Shown: positions 35,862-43,671 of the stretch, in pieces
Numbering within the stretch: position 1 is the first letter of the stretch
Layout of the letters: each line of letters begins with the position of its first letter
Source: Streptomyces umbrinus
Lineage (GTDB): Bacteria; Actinomycetota; Actinomycetes; Streptomycetales; Streptomycetaceae
Direction: 5' to 3'
Length of the DNA: 64,000 nt
Assembly: GCF_030817415.1 (NCBI RefSeq)
Contig: NZ_JAUSZI010000002.1
Location: 12,127,501-12,191,500 of the forward strand
The notes under the pieces: generated by a model
What the model saw: only the letters and a program-made list of their open reading frames with translations
Databases searched by the model: none
What the model was told of the DNA's origin: nothing
Program-made: the position numbers and the translations under genes

Positions 35862-36946
35862 AGCATCACCACTGAGCGCAGGACGTCGCCGTGGTACATC
35901 CGCTCGAAGGCTTTCTCCACCTCGTCGAGTTGGATGGTCTCGGTCACGAACGCCTCCAGGTTTAGGCGGCCCTGCAGGTGCAGGTCGATGAGCATCGGGA
36001 AGTCGCGGGAGGGCAGGCAGTCGCCGTACCAGGAGGACTTCAGGGCGCCGCCGCGTCCGAAGACGTCCAGGAGGGGGAGTTCGAGTTTCATCTCCGGGGT
36101 GGGTACGCCGACAAGGACGACGGTGCCGGCGAGGTCGCGGGCGTAGAAGGCCTGCCGGTAGGTCTCCGGGCGGCCGACCGCCTCGATGACGAGGTCTGCG
36201 CCGAAGCCGCCGGTCAGCTCGCGGATCGCCTCGACGGGGTCGGTCTCGCGCGAGTTGACGGTGTGGGTGGCGCCCATGGTGCGGGCTGTGGCCAGCTTGC
36301 GGTCGTCGATGTCGACGGCGATGATCTTCGCCGCCCCGGCCAGGTTCGCCCCGGCGATCGCCGCGTCGCCGACACCGCCGCAGCCGATCACCGCGACTGT
36401 GTCGCCCCGGCCGACGTTCCCGGTGTTGATCGCGGCACCGATCCCGGCCATCACGCCGCAGCCCAGCAGCCCGGCGACCTGCGGGGCGACCGACGGGTCG
36501 ACCTTGGTGCACTGCCTGGCCGAGACCAGCGTCTTCTCCGCGAAGGCGCCGATGCCGAGTGCCGGGGAGAGTTCCTGGCCGGTCGAGGCCAGGGCCATCT
36601 TCTGCGTGGCGTTGTGCGTGTTGAAGCAGTACCAGGGCCGGCCGCGGAGACAGGCCCGGCAATTCCCGCACACCGCACGCCAGTTCAGGATGACGAAGTC
36701 CCCGGGCTCGACGTCGGTGACCTCCTCGCCGACCGACTCCACCATGCCCGCCGCCTCGTGGCCCAGCAGGAACGGGAAGTCGTCGCTGATGCCGCCCTGC
36801 TTGTAGTGCAGGTCGGTGTGACACACCCCGCATGCCTGCACCTGCACCACGGCCTCGCCCGGGCCCGGGTCGGGTACCACGATCGTCTCCACCCGCACCG
36901 GCAGGTCCTTGCCCGCCGCGATCACACCGCGTACTTCCTGCGCCAT
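35858..36946 (-). CDS. mscR: S-(hydroxymethyl)mycothiol dehydrogenase
   Basis: 362-aa zinc-dependent class III-like alcohol dehydrogenase that oxidises the formaldehyde-mycothiol adduct (also reduces S-nitrosomycothiol) with NAD. Catalytic Zn ligands are in [11 protein letters not shown] and [12 protein letters not shown]; structural Zn Cys are in [17 protein letters not shown]; the NAD motif is [17 protein letters not shown] and the Asp is in IIAVDIDD. The pairing with the MBL hydrolase is the standard mycothiol formaldehyde-detox pair. It lies 3 bp after the 3-hydroxyacyl-CoA dehydrogenase gene and is thus tied to the catabolic operon, implying a formaldehyde-releasing step. Confidence 0.9.
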   Translation of the reverse strand: MAQEVRGVIAAGKDLPVRVETIVVPDPGPGEAVVQVQACGVCHTDLHYKQGGISDDFPFLLGHEAAGMVESVGEEVTDVEPGDFVILNWRAVCGNCRACLRGRPWYCFNTHNATQKMALASTGQELSPALGIGAFAEKTLVSARQCTKVDPSVAPQVAGLLGCGVMAGIGAAINTGNVGRGDTVAVIGCGGVGDAAIAGANLAGAAKIIAVDIDDRKLATARTMGATHTVNSRETDPVEAIRELTGGFGADLVIEAVGRPETYRQAFYARDLAGTVVLVGVPTPEMKLELPLLDVFGRGGALKSSWYGDCLPSRDFPMLIDLHLQGRLNLEAFVTETIQLDEVEKAFERMYHGDVLRSVVML

Positions 36947-36949
36947 GGG

Positions 36950-37843
36950 TCAACTGCCTTTCTGGGATTCCGAGTAGTCGTGGAAGCCGCGCCCCGACTT
37001 CCGGCCGAGCAGTCCGGCTTCCACCATGCGCAGCAGCAGCGGGGGTGCGGCGTGCAAGGGCTCCTTGAAGTCGGCGTACATCGCGTCGGCGATCGCAGCG
37101 AGAGTGTCCAGGCCGATCAGATCGGCCAGGCTCAGCGGGCCCAGGGGGTGGGCGCAGCCGAGGACCATGCCGTTGTCGATGTCCTCCGCTGAGGCGAAGC
37201 CGGACTCCAGCATCCGGATCGCGGAGAGCAAGTACGGCACCAGCAGCGCGTTCACCACGAAGCCCGCCCGGTCCTGGGAGCGGATCACCTGCTTGCCGAG
37301 CGCGCCGGTTACGAACCCCTCTGCTCGGGACTGGGTCTGAGGGCTCGTCAGCAGGGACGGCACGATCTCCACGAGGCCGAGGACCGGGACCGGATTGAAG
37401 AAGTGCACCCCGATCACCTGGTGCGGGCGCGTGGTGGCCATGCCCAGTTTCATGATGGGCAGCGAGGAGGTGTTCGACGCGAGCAGCGCGTCCTCGCGTA
37501 CGACGATGCGGTCGAGGGCGGCGAACAGGTCGAGCTTCACTGCCTCGTCCTCGGTCGCCGCCTCCACCACCAGGTCCCGGTCGGACAGGTCCACGAGGTC
37601 GGAGGTGACCCGCACCCTGTCCAGCGCGGCGTCGCGCTCCTCACCGGTGAGCTTGCCGCGCCGTACGCCCCGGTCGAGCGAGGCGGCGATCCGGGACCGA
37701 CCGGCCTTGGCCGCCTCCTCGTTCACCTCGTGCACCACGACGTCCAAGCCGGCCCGGGCGCAGACCTCGGCGATGCCCGCGCCCATCAGTCCGCAGCCGA
37801 CGACGCCGACCCTGCGCACGTCCGCGCCCGGCCCAGCGCTCAC
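36950..37843 (-). CDS. 3-hydroxyacyl-CoA dehydrogenase (3-hydroxybutyryl-CoA type)
   Basis: 297-aa NAD-dependent enzyme oxidising 3-hydroxyacyl-CoA to 3-ketoacyl-CoA. Rossmann motif VGVVGCGLMGAGIAEVCARAG. The catalytic His is in GVHFFNPVPVLGLVEIV, with Asn and Ser in LASNTSSLPI; the C-terminal domain has DRAGFVVNALLVPYL and AHPLGPLSLADLIGLDT. The size fits FadB2/PaaH proteins without a hydratase domain. Start GTG 37843 overlaps the acyl-CoA dehydrogenase stop (GTGA). It would act on ring-derived acyl-CoAs. Confidence 0.92.
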   Translation of the reverse strand: MSAGPGADVRRVGVVGCGLMGAGIAEVCARAGLDVVVHEVNEEAAKAGRSRIAASLDRGVRRGKLTGEERDAALDRVRVTSDLVDLSDRDLVVEAATEDEAVKLDLFAALDRIVVREDALLASNTSSLPIMKLGMATTRPHQVIGVHFFNPVPVLGLVEIVPSLLTSPQTQSRAEGFVTGALGKQVIRSQDRAGFVVNALLVPYLLSAIRMLESGFASAEDIDNGMVLGCAHPLGPLSLADLIGLDTLAAIADAMYADFKEPLHAAPPLLLRMVEAGLLGRKSGRGFHDYSESQKGS

Positions 37844-39030
37844 CGGAAGGCCGCCTGCCCCGTCAGGGCCTGGCCGATCATCAGCGTGTGCATCTCGACG
37901 GTGCCCTCGTAGGTGAGGATCGACTCGAGGTTGTTGGCGTGCCGGATGACCGGGTACTCCAGCGAGATGCCGTTCGCGCCCATGATGGTGCGGGCGGTGC
38001 GGCAGATCTCCAGCGCGCTGCGGGTGTTGTTGAGCTTGCCGAAGCTGACCTGCTCGGGGCGCAGCCCGCGGTCGTCCTTGGCGCGGCCCAGGTGGAAAGC
38101 GAGCAGCGTGCCCTTGGCCAGCTCGATGGCCATATCGGTCAGCTTGGCCTGCGTCAGCTGGAAGCCGCTGATCGGGCGGTCGAACTGGACCCGGTCGCCC
38201 GCGTAGGCGAGTGCCGCTCGGAACGACGAGCGGGCGGCGCCCATGGCGCCCCAGGCGATGCCGTACCGGGCCTCGTTGAGGCAGGACAGCGGGCCCTTCA
38301 GCCCCCGTACCTCCGGTAGCACGGCACTCCCGGGCAGCCGTACGGAGTCCAGGACCAGCTCGCTCGTCACCGACGCCCGTAGCGACATCTTGTGCTTGAT
38401 GGCCGGAGCTGAGAAACCGGGGGTGTCGGTGGGCACCACGAAACCGCGGATGCCGTCGTCGGTGCGGGCCCAGACCACGGCGACGTCGGCGACCGACCCG
38501 TTGGTGATCCACATCTTGCGGCCGTCGAGGATCCAGTCGTCGCCGTCGCGGCGGGCGGCGGTGCGCATGCTGCCGGGGTCGGAGCCGGAGTCGGGTTCGG
38601 TGAGTCCGAAGCAGCCGATGGCGGTGCCGGCGGCGAGGCGGGGCAGCCACTCCTCCTTGTGCTCCTCGGAACCGAACGCCCAGATCGCGTACATGGCGAG
38701 CGAACCCTGGACCGAGACGAGGGAGCGCAGACCGGAGTCGGTCGCCTCCAGTTCGAGACAGGCGAGTCCGTAGTCGACAGCGCTCATCCCGGCGCAGCCG
38801 TAGCCCTCCAAGTGCATGCCCAGCAGGCCCAGTTCCCCGAGTTCCTTGGTGAGCCCACGGATGTCCTCGACCGCGCCCTGCTCGAACCACTCGGCGATGT
38901 GCGGTTCCACGCGCCGGTCGCAGAAGGTGCGGACGGCGTCGCGCACGGCACGCTCGTCCGCGGTCAGCAGGCTGTCGATCTCCAGAAGGTCGAGGGGGTC
39001 GGCCGGACGGCCGGAGTTCTGCGCGTGCAT
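37840..39030 (-). CDS. Acyl-CoA dehydrogenase, glutaryl-CoA dehydrogenase-like
   Basis: 396-aa FAD enzyme. LGLLGMHLEGYGCAGMS and EATDSGLRSLVSVQGSLAMYAI (the Arg is diagnostic for the glutarate carboxylate in GCDH) lead into the FAD-binding IGCFGLTEPDSGSDPGSM and WITNGSVADVAVV. The catalytic Glu lies in ESILTYEGTVEMHTLM. This strongly resembles decarboxylating glutaryl-CoA dehydrogenase (glutaryl-CoA to crotonyl-CoA). Leader: GGAG precedes the ATG at 39030, after a long polypyrimidine stretch. It starts the five-gene run down to 35226. Confidence 0.9.
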   Translation of the reverse strand: MHAQNSGRPADPLDLLEIDSLLTADERAVRDAVRTFCDRRVEPHIAEWFEQGAVEDIRGLTKELGELGLLGMHLEGYGCAGMSAVDYGLACLELEATDSGLRSLVSVQGSLAMYAIWAFGSEEHKEEWLPRLAAGTAIGCFGLTEPDSGSDPGSMRTAARRDGDDWILDGRKMWITNGSVADVAVVWARTDDGIRGFVVPTDTPGFSAPAIKHKMSLRASVTSELVLDSVRLPGSAVLPEVRGLKGPLSCLNEARYGIAWGAMGAARSSFRAALAYAGDRVQFDRPISGFQLTQAKLTDMAIELAKGTLLAFHLGRAKDDRGLRPEQVSFGKLNNTRSALEICRTARTIMGANGISLEYPVIRHANNLESILTYEGTVEMHTLMIGQALTGQAAFR

Positions 39031-39044
39031 CGGGGCTCCAAAGC

Positions 39045-39128
39045 GAAGAGAAGCGAGGAGAAGCGAGGAGAAGGGGGAGAGATGAGAGGAGACGAGACGA
39101 GACGAGAGGAGAGCAGAGGTGAAGGGGG
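39045..39128. repeat. Polypurine tract in the leader of the acyl-CoA dehydrogenase gene
   Basis: About 84 bp almost wholly A/G on the plus strand, with repeats AGAAGCGAGG (twice) and GAGAC (three times). The transcribed mRNA leader (minus strand) is therefore C/U-rich. It could be a triplex-forming tract, an RNA-binding site or simple-sequence drift; no protein is coded. Confidence 0.7.
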
Positions 39129-39130
39129 AT

Positions 39131-39171
39131 GGGGGCCGCCGGTCCTGAGGGGGAGTTGGCCGACGGCCCCC
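39131..39171. terminator. GC-rich hairpin after the alcohol dehydrogenase gene
   Basis: GGGGGCCG (39131-39138) pairs with CGGCCCCC (39164-39171), 12 bp after the stop of the gene ending at 39183 on the minus strand. A likely rho-independent-type stop that separates it from the acyl-CoA dehydrogenase operon. Confidence 0.6.
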
Positions 39172-39182
39172 GGCCGTAGGGA

Positions 39183-40301
39183 TCAGGACGTCGCTGTCGG
39201 GCTGATGATGAAGTTGCTGAAGCCGCCGTTGCGCTCCGCGATGCCGCTGATGGCCTCGTTGACCTGCTCCAGTGGGATGACCTGGTGCTCCAGCGGGCTC
39301 AGGTCGAGCAAGCCCGCCTCCACCATGTCGGCCATGGCCTGGCCCTCGCCGGAGGTGAACCAGGCCGAGCCGATGAGCCGCAGCTGCTGGTCCATCATGC
39401 GGTGGATGTCGATGGGCAGGTCACCGGCGACGGCGCCGATGTTCACCGCGATGCCGCCGCGCGCCATGGCCCGCATGCCGGCCAGGAACGTCTCGTGCGG
39501 GGCGCCCGGGCCGAGGGCGTCGATGTAGATGTCGACGCCGTAGTTGCCGGTCTCCTGGTGGATCCAGTTGTCCAGCGGGCCGTCGCTGAGGGAGTGAAGG
39601 TGCACTCGGCCGCCGCCCAGTTTGTCGACCTGGTCGAGCAGGCCCTTGTCGCGGCCTGTGCCGTAGACCTGGGTCAGGCCCATGGCGGGCGCGAGCAGCG
39701 CGGCGCCGATGCCGAGGGTGCCGCTGATGCCGTTGACCAGGACCGACTTGCCCGGTGCGGCGCCGGCCTTGCGGAGGGCGGAGTACATGGTGCCGAGGTA
39801 GCCGAAGCGGGCGGCGGCGTTGAAGGACAGGTTGTCGGGGAGCTTCACCAGGGAGTAGGCGGGGGCGATCATGTACTCGGCGAGGCCGCCCTGGTAGCGG
39901 TCGAGGAGGTCGATCGCGGTGGGGGAGAAACCGAAGTACCCGGCGAAGGCGTAACTGGCGCAGTTGATCGAGTCGTTGTTGCGGCAGGACCGACAGGACC
40001 CGCAGCTGCGGCCTGGGTTGACGTACACCCGGTCGCCGACCTTCCAGCCCTGGACTCCCTCGCCGACCGCCTCGACCACGCCGGCCGGGTCGAGTCCGAA
40101 GATCGCCGGGAGTGTGGGCAGGGGGCTGTGCGGGAACCACGTGGTCCACATGTTCAGGATGTTGGCGAGGTTCGGGACGATGTTGACGGCGTGCACGGCC
40201 ACCCGGACGTCGCCGGGGCCCGGCTCGGGAACGGGGAGTTCCTCGATCAGCATGGGCTCGCCGACTTGGTGCATCCGCGCGGCTCGCATGGTCGCACTCA
40301 T
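39183..40301 (-). CDS. Zinc-type alcohol dehydrogenase (MDR family)
   Basis: 372-aa medium-chain dehydrogenase. GroES-like domain with LPAIFGLDPAGVVEAVGEGVQGWKVGDRVYV; structural zinc Cys in GRSCGSCRSCRNNDSINC; Rossmann motif in VLVNGISGTLGIGAALLA. The usual catalytic-zinc Cys near residue 40 is replaced (HAVNIVPNLANI) and GHE reads GLD, so catalytic zinc is doubtful; a zinc-independent reductase or dehydrogenase is possible. Start ATG 40301 is preceded by AAAGGAG. Its place between the CoA ligase and acyl-CoA dehydrogenase suggests it handles an alcohol, aldehyde or enoyl intermediate. A palindrome downstream isolates it. Confidence 0.82.
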   Translation of the reverse strand: MSATMRAARMHQVGEPMLIEELPVPEPGPGDVRVAVHAVNIVPNLANILNMWTTWFPHSPLPTLPAIFGLDPAGVVEAVGEGVQGWKVGDRVYVNPGRSCGSCRSCRNNDSINCASYAFAGYFGFSPTAIDLLDRYQGGLAEYMIAPAYSLVKLPDNLSFNAAARFGYLGTMYSALRKAGAAPGKSVLVNGISGTLGIGAALLAPAMGLTQVYGTGRDKGLLDQVDKLGGGRVHLHSLSDGPLDNWIHQETGNYGVDIYIDALGPGAPHETFLAGMRAMARGGIAVNIGAVAGDLPIDIHRMMDQQLRLIGSAWFTSGEGQAMADMVEAGLLDLSPLEHQVIPLEQVNEAISGIAERNGGFSNFIISPTATS

Positions 40302-40474
40302 GGCCACTCCTTTGTGTGTGGAGATGTCGCCGGTGGAGCCGGCCCCCATCTCATGGGTCGGATATGGATGTGGGGGTTCGGGATGTGCGTGGGGCTCTCT
40401 GGGGTGTGGAGCTCTGGGAGATGCGGTTCTGTGGTGTTGATGCCGGTCGTCGAACCGCGCCACCGGTGCCGTCT

Positions 40475-40544
40475 GTACGGCGTCGCCGCCGTCGTACGGC
40501 GTGATCGGTCGCCCGGCGGTCCGGTCGGACCGCCCGTACGGCGT
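40475..40544. repeat. Three copies of GTACGGCGT in an intergenic leader
   Basis: GTACGGCGT at 40475-40483, 40494-40502 and 40536-40544, between the CoA ligase stop and the dehydrogenase start. They may be iterons for a regulator, or chance in GC-rich DNA. Confidence 0.45.
40515..40534. terminator. Hairpin after the CoA ligase gene
   Basis: GGCGGTCC-GGTC-GGACCGCC, perfect 8-bp arms, 19 bp beyond the ligase stop on the minus strand. Confidence 0.6.
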
Positions 40545-40552
40545 GCGTGATC

Positions 40553-42043
40553 TCAGTCGTCCAGCAGCATCGTCAGCCGCTGCCGCTGGAGTTTCCCGGT
40601 CGCCCCTCGGGGCAGTGCCGGGACGACGCTGAGGCGGCGGGGCCACTTGTGGCGGGCCAGCCGTCCGTCGAGGTGTGCGCGGACGTCGTCGAGCGTCGGT
40701 GCGCAGTCGTCGGAGACGAGGAACGCGGTCACGACCTCGCCCCACACCTCGTCCGGCGTTCCGGACACCGCGACCTCGACCACGCCCGGAAGGTCGGCCA
40801 GCGCGTTCTCGACCTCGGCGGGGTCGACGTTCTCGCCGCCGGTGATAATCGTGTCCTTGACCCGGCCGACGACCTCCAGCCGGCCCTCGGCGTCGAACCG
40901 TCCTCGGTCGCCGCTGTGGAACCAGCCCTCGGCGTCGGTGGCGGGCCGCGGCCCGGTCGCCGTCCAGTAGTGCGAGGCGACCGACGGCCCGCGCACCCAG
41001 ATCTCACCGGCGACACCCGCCGGGGTGGGCGCCCCCGTCCCGTCCACGACCAGCAGCTCGACATGGGGCACGGCACGCCCCGCGACGGCGGCGGCCGTGT
41101 CGAGCGGCGAGTACGTCACCCCGGCACAGGTCTCCGTCAGCCCGTAGGAGTCGGCGACCCCGATGCCGCGCTCATGGAGCTGTGCCCGGGTCGCCGTCTG
41201 GGCCGGTGCCCCGCCGGACAGGACCCACCGAAGGGTGTCCAGGTCACCGCTGGTGAAGCGAGGGTGCCGGGCCAGCAGCGCGGCCATGGCGGGCACCGCG
41301 AACGCGCAGGTCACCCGGTGGTCGCGGACCAGGTCGGTGAACAGGTCCGGGTCGAACTTCGGCGCCAGCACCACCGTCCCGCGCCGCGCCCATGTGTACT
41401 GCGGAAGCCCTCCCAGTACGGCCACATGCGCCAGCGGGGTGGAGACGAGGGCGACGTCGTCCTCGCCGACCGGCAGCAGGGACAGGCCGTTGACCATGCT
41501 CCAGCGCAGGTTGTCGTGCGTGAGCGCGACCCCTTTGGGGCGGCCGGAGGTCCCGGACGTGAACGCGATGATCGCGGCATCGGACCCGGCGGGCGGCTCG
41601 GGATCGGCGGCCGGCGCCGACGCCTCGTCGCCGGGGTGCAGATCGTCCCACGTCAGCCGGAAGCAGGTACCTCCGCCATCGCCCGGCCCCGCGCTCAGGA
41701 ACCGCTCGTCACCGACCACCGCACGCGGCGCGGTCTCCTCGCGGAACACCGCCAGCTCGCCGCCGGTCACCTGAGGGTGGACCGGTACGAGGACCGCGCC
41801 CATCCGCGTCACCGCGAACAGCGTGATCAGCGCCTCGGGCCGGGTTGCCCCCTGCATTACGACCCGGTCGCCCCTGCGCACCCCGAACTTGTCGAGACGG
41901 GCGACCGTGCGCCGCACAGCCAGGTCGAGTTGGGCATAGGTCCAGGACCTGTCGGCGAAGGCCAGGGCGGTCCGCGAGCCGGCCTCGGCCGCGCTCGTCA
42001 CGAGGTGGGCGCCGAACCACACCTCGGTGGAGTCTCCGGTCAT
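40553..42043 (-). CDS. Acyl/aryl-CoA ligase (class I adenylate-forming)
   Basis: 496-aa ANL enzyme that adenylates a carboxylate and transfers it to CoA. The P-loop is AIIAFTSGTSGRPKGVALTHDN; then VADSYGLTETCAGVTYS, WFHSGDRGRFDAEG, hinge GRVKDTIITGGENVDPAEVE and catalytic Lys in PRGATGKLQRQRL. It is close to fatty-acid/aryl-acid ligases of degradation clusters. ATG 42043 overlaps the ferredoxin reductase stop (ATGA), so it is coupled to the P450 electron chain. Probably it activates the P450 product or a ring-cleavage acid. Confidence 0.92.
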   Translation of the reverse strand: MTGDSTEVWFGAHLVTSAAEAGSRTALAFADRSWTYAQLDLAVRRTVARLDKFGVRRGDRVVMQGATRPEALITLFAVTRMGAVLVPVHPQVTGGELAVFREETAPRAVVGDERFLSAGPGDGGGTCFRLTWDDLHPGDEASAPAADPEPPAGSDAAIIAFTSGTSGRPKGVALTHDNLRWSMVNGLSLLPVGEDDVALVSTPLAHVAVLGGLPQYTWARRGTVVLAPKFDPDLFTDLVRDHRVTCAFAVPAMAALLARHPRFTSGDLDTLRWVLSGGAPAQTATRAQLHERGIGVADSYGLTETCAGVTYSPLDTAAAVAGRAVPHVELLVVDGTGAPTPAGVAGEIWVRGPSVASHYWTATGPRPATDAEGWFHSGDRGRFDAEGRLEVVGRVKDTIITGGENVDPAEVENALADLPGVVEVAVSGTPDEVWGEVVTAFLVSDDCAPTLDDVRAHLDGRLARHKWPRRLSVVPALPRGATGKLQRQRLTMLLDD

Positions 42044-43290
42044 GCGCGCACCTCCTTGGTACGTCTGGCGCGGGCGAGGGCGCCGAGGGTGGACCCCGCG
42101 AGGTCGGTGGGAGAGACGGGCGGGTCCTGCTGGAGCAGCCGACGGGCCGCCAGATGCTCGGCGGGCCAGTTAAGTGTCTCCACGGCCACCAGCCGCTCGT
42201 CGCGGAAGGCGTACGCGGCCAGCCGTTCCAGGGTGTCACTGTCACCGGGCACCACCCGCACCTCGTCGGTGCTCGCCCGCAACCCCGCGATCTGGAGCTT
42301 CACCGGACCCTGGTCGCTCCAGAACCACGGAAGACTCTCGTACGGCCCGGCGGCGCCCCCGGCGATACGGCGGCCGACGAGCGCCCCCTGGTCCATGGCG
42401 TTCTGCACGGACTCCAGCCGGATGAGCCCGTCCGCGTGCGGATGCGGATGCCGGGCGCAGTCGCCCACGGCAAAGACCCGGGGATCGGAGACCGAGCGCA
42501 GTTGCTCGTCCACGATCACCCCGTCGTCGACCGCCAGACCCGCCTCGCGGGCCAGTTCGTCCCTGGGCGTGGCCCCGATGCCGTAGACCACGAGGTCGGC
42601 GGGGAGCGGGCCCTGGCCGGTGACGACCTGGTGGACCTGCCCGCCCTTGCCCTCGATCCGCTCGACGGCCGTTCCGGTGAGGATACGGATGCCGTCGCGC
42701 TCGTGCCGCTCCCGCAGATGTTCCTGGAGTTGAGGTGAGACGGCCCGGCTGAGCAGCCGGTCGGCCAGTTCGACCACCGTCACACGTGCTCCGCGTGCCC
42801 GGGCGACCTGGGCCAGTTCCAGTCCTATGAACCCGCCGCCCACAACCACGACGTCACGGGCCGTCGAGAGCGCCCGGCCGATCGTGAGGGCGTCGTCGAG
42901 GGAGCGCAGCGCGTGGATGCCCGCCAACTCGGCGCCGGGGACGGGCAGCGGACGGTTGCGCGCGCCGGTCGCCAGGACGAGGTGCTCGTACGGGACGCGC
43001 TCGCCCGAGCCGGTGGTCACCGCGCAGGCGGCCGTGTCGAGGGCGGCGACGTACTCGCCGAGCCGCAGATCGATGTCCCGCTCGCGGTAGAAGGACTCGG
43101 GCACCAGGTCGACGCCCAGGCCCTCCGGTTCGGTGTGGGCCTTCTTGGACAACGGGGGCCGCTGGTACGGCAGCCGGGGCTCGTCGGCGAAGACGGTGAC
43201 CGGGCCCTCGTACCCGGCGCCGCGCAGGGCCTGGACGACACTGAACCCGGCCTGCCCGCCCCCGACGACGACCACGCCGGCGGCACTCAT
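42040..43290 (-). CDS. Ferredoxin reductase (FAD/NADH) for the P450
   Basis: 416-aa putidaredoxin-reductase-type flavoprotein. FAD motif VVVVGGGQAGFSVVQALR at the N-terminus; NAD(P) motif DVVVVGGGFIGLELAQVARARG; C-terminal FAD contact DPRVFAVGDCARH and LPWFWSDQGPVKLQIAG. It passes electrons from NADH to the 2Fe-2S ferredoxin encoded just upstream (ATGA overlap at 43287-43290). Together with the P450 this is a complete class I three-component system. Confidence 0.93.
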   Translation of the reverse strand: MSAAGVVVVGGGQAGFSVVQALRGAGYEGPVTVFADEPRLPYQRPPLSKKAHTEPEGLGVDLVPESFYRERDIDLRLGEYVAALDTAACAVTTGSGERVPYEHLVLATGARNRPLPVPGAELAGIHALRSLDDALTIGRALSTARDVVVVGGGFIGLELAQVARARGARVTVVELADRLLSRAVSPQLQEHLRERHERDGIRILTGTAVERIEGKGGQVHQVVTGQGPLPADLVVYGIGATPRDELAREAGLAVDDGVIVDEQLRSVSDPRVFAVGDCARHPHPHADGLIRLESVQNAMDQGALVGRRIAGGAAGPYESLPWFWSDQGPVKLQIAGLRASTDEVRVVPGDSDTLERLAAYAFRDERLVAVETLNWPAEHLAARRLLQQDPPVSPTDLAGSTLGALARARRTKEVRA

Positions 43291-43610
43291 ACCTGCTCCT
43301 CGGGGATGTGGACCACCAGCCCGTCGAGCGCGTCGGAGACCTGGACCTGGCAGCTGAGCCGGCTGGTGGGCCGGCGTTCGGCGGCGGTGAAGTCCAGCAT
43401 CTCGTCCTCGACGTCGTTCGGCGGCCCCACGAGCTCGCCGTGCCGTTCGTCGACGTAGACGTGGCAGGTGGCGCAGGAGGCGTTTCCGCCGCACTCCGCG
43501 ACGATGCCGTCGACGCCGTTCGACACGGCCGCCTGCATGAGCACCGTCCCGGAATCGGCGGTGACCTTGCGTTGGGTGCCGTCGGGCAACTCGAAGATGA
43601 CGATGGGCAT
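43287..43610 (-). CDS. 2Fe-2S ferredoxin (putidaredoxin/adrenodoxin type)
   Basis: 107-aa electron carrier. Cluster ligands Cys40, Cys46, Cys49 and Cys87 (CGGNASCATC...SCQ) fit the C-x5-C-x2-C-xn-C pattern of P450-type ferredoxins. The acidic helix DVEDEMLDF is the usual docking face. It lies 61 bp after the P450 gene and is coupled to the reductase. Confidence 0.95.
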   Translation of the reverse strand: MPIVIFELPDGTQRKVTADSGTVLMQAAVSNGVDGIVAECGGNASCATCHVYVDERHGELVGPPNDVEDEMLDFTAAERRPTSRLSCQVQVSDALDGLVVHIPEEQV

Positions 43611-43671
43611 GAAGTCCTCCCGGTGGGGACGGCTCGATTGGCTCCGCAGGGCCCACAGGGCCCGGCGGGGC

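Noticed and set aside
39045..39128. CRISPR-like or minisatellite array
   Set aside because: Repeats are too short and irregular, with no spacers; it is a purine-rich tract.
40547..42586. 679-codon plus-strand open frame opposite the CoA ligase
   Set aside because: Low-complexity Arg/Gly/Pro-rich shadow frame, typical of GC-rich DNA; the minus-strand ligase has full motifs and codon bias.
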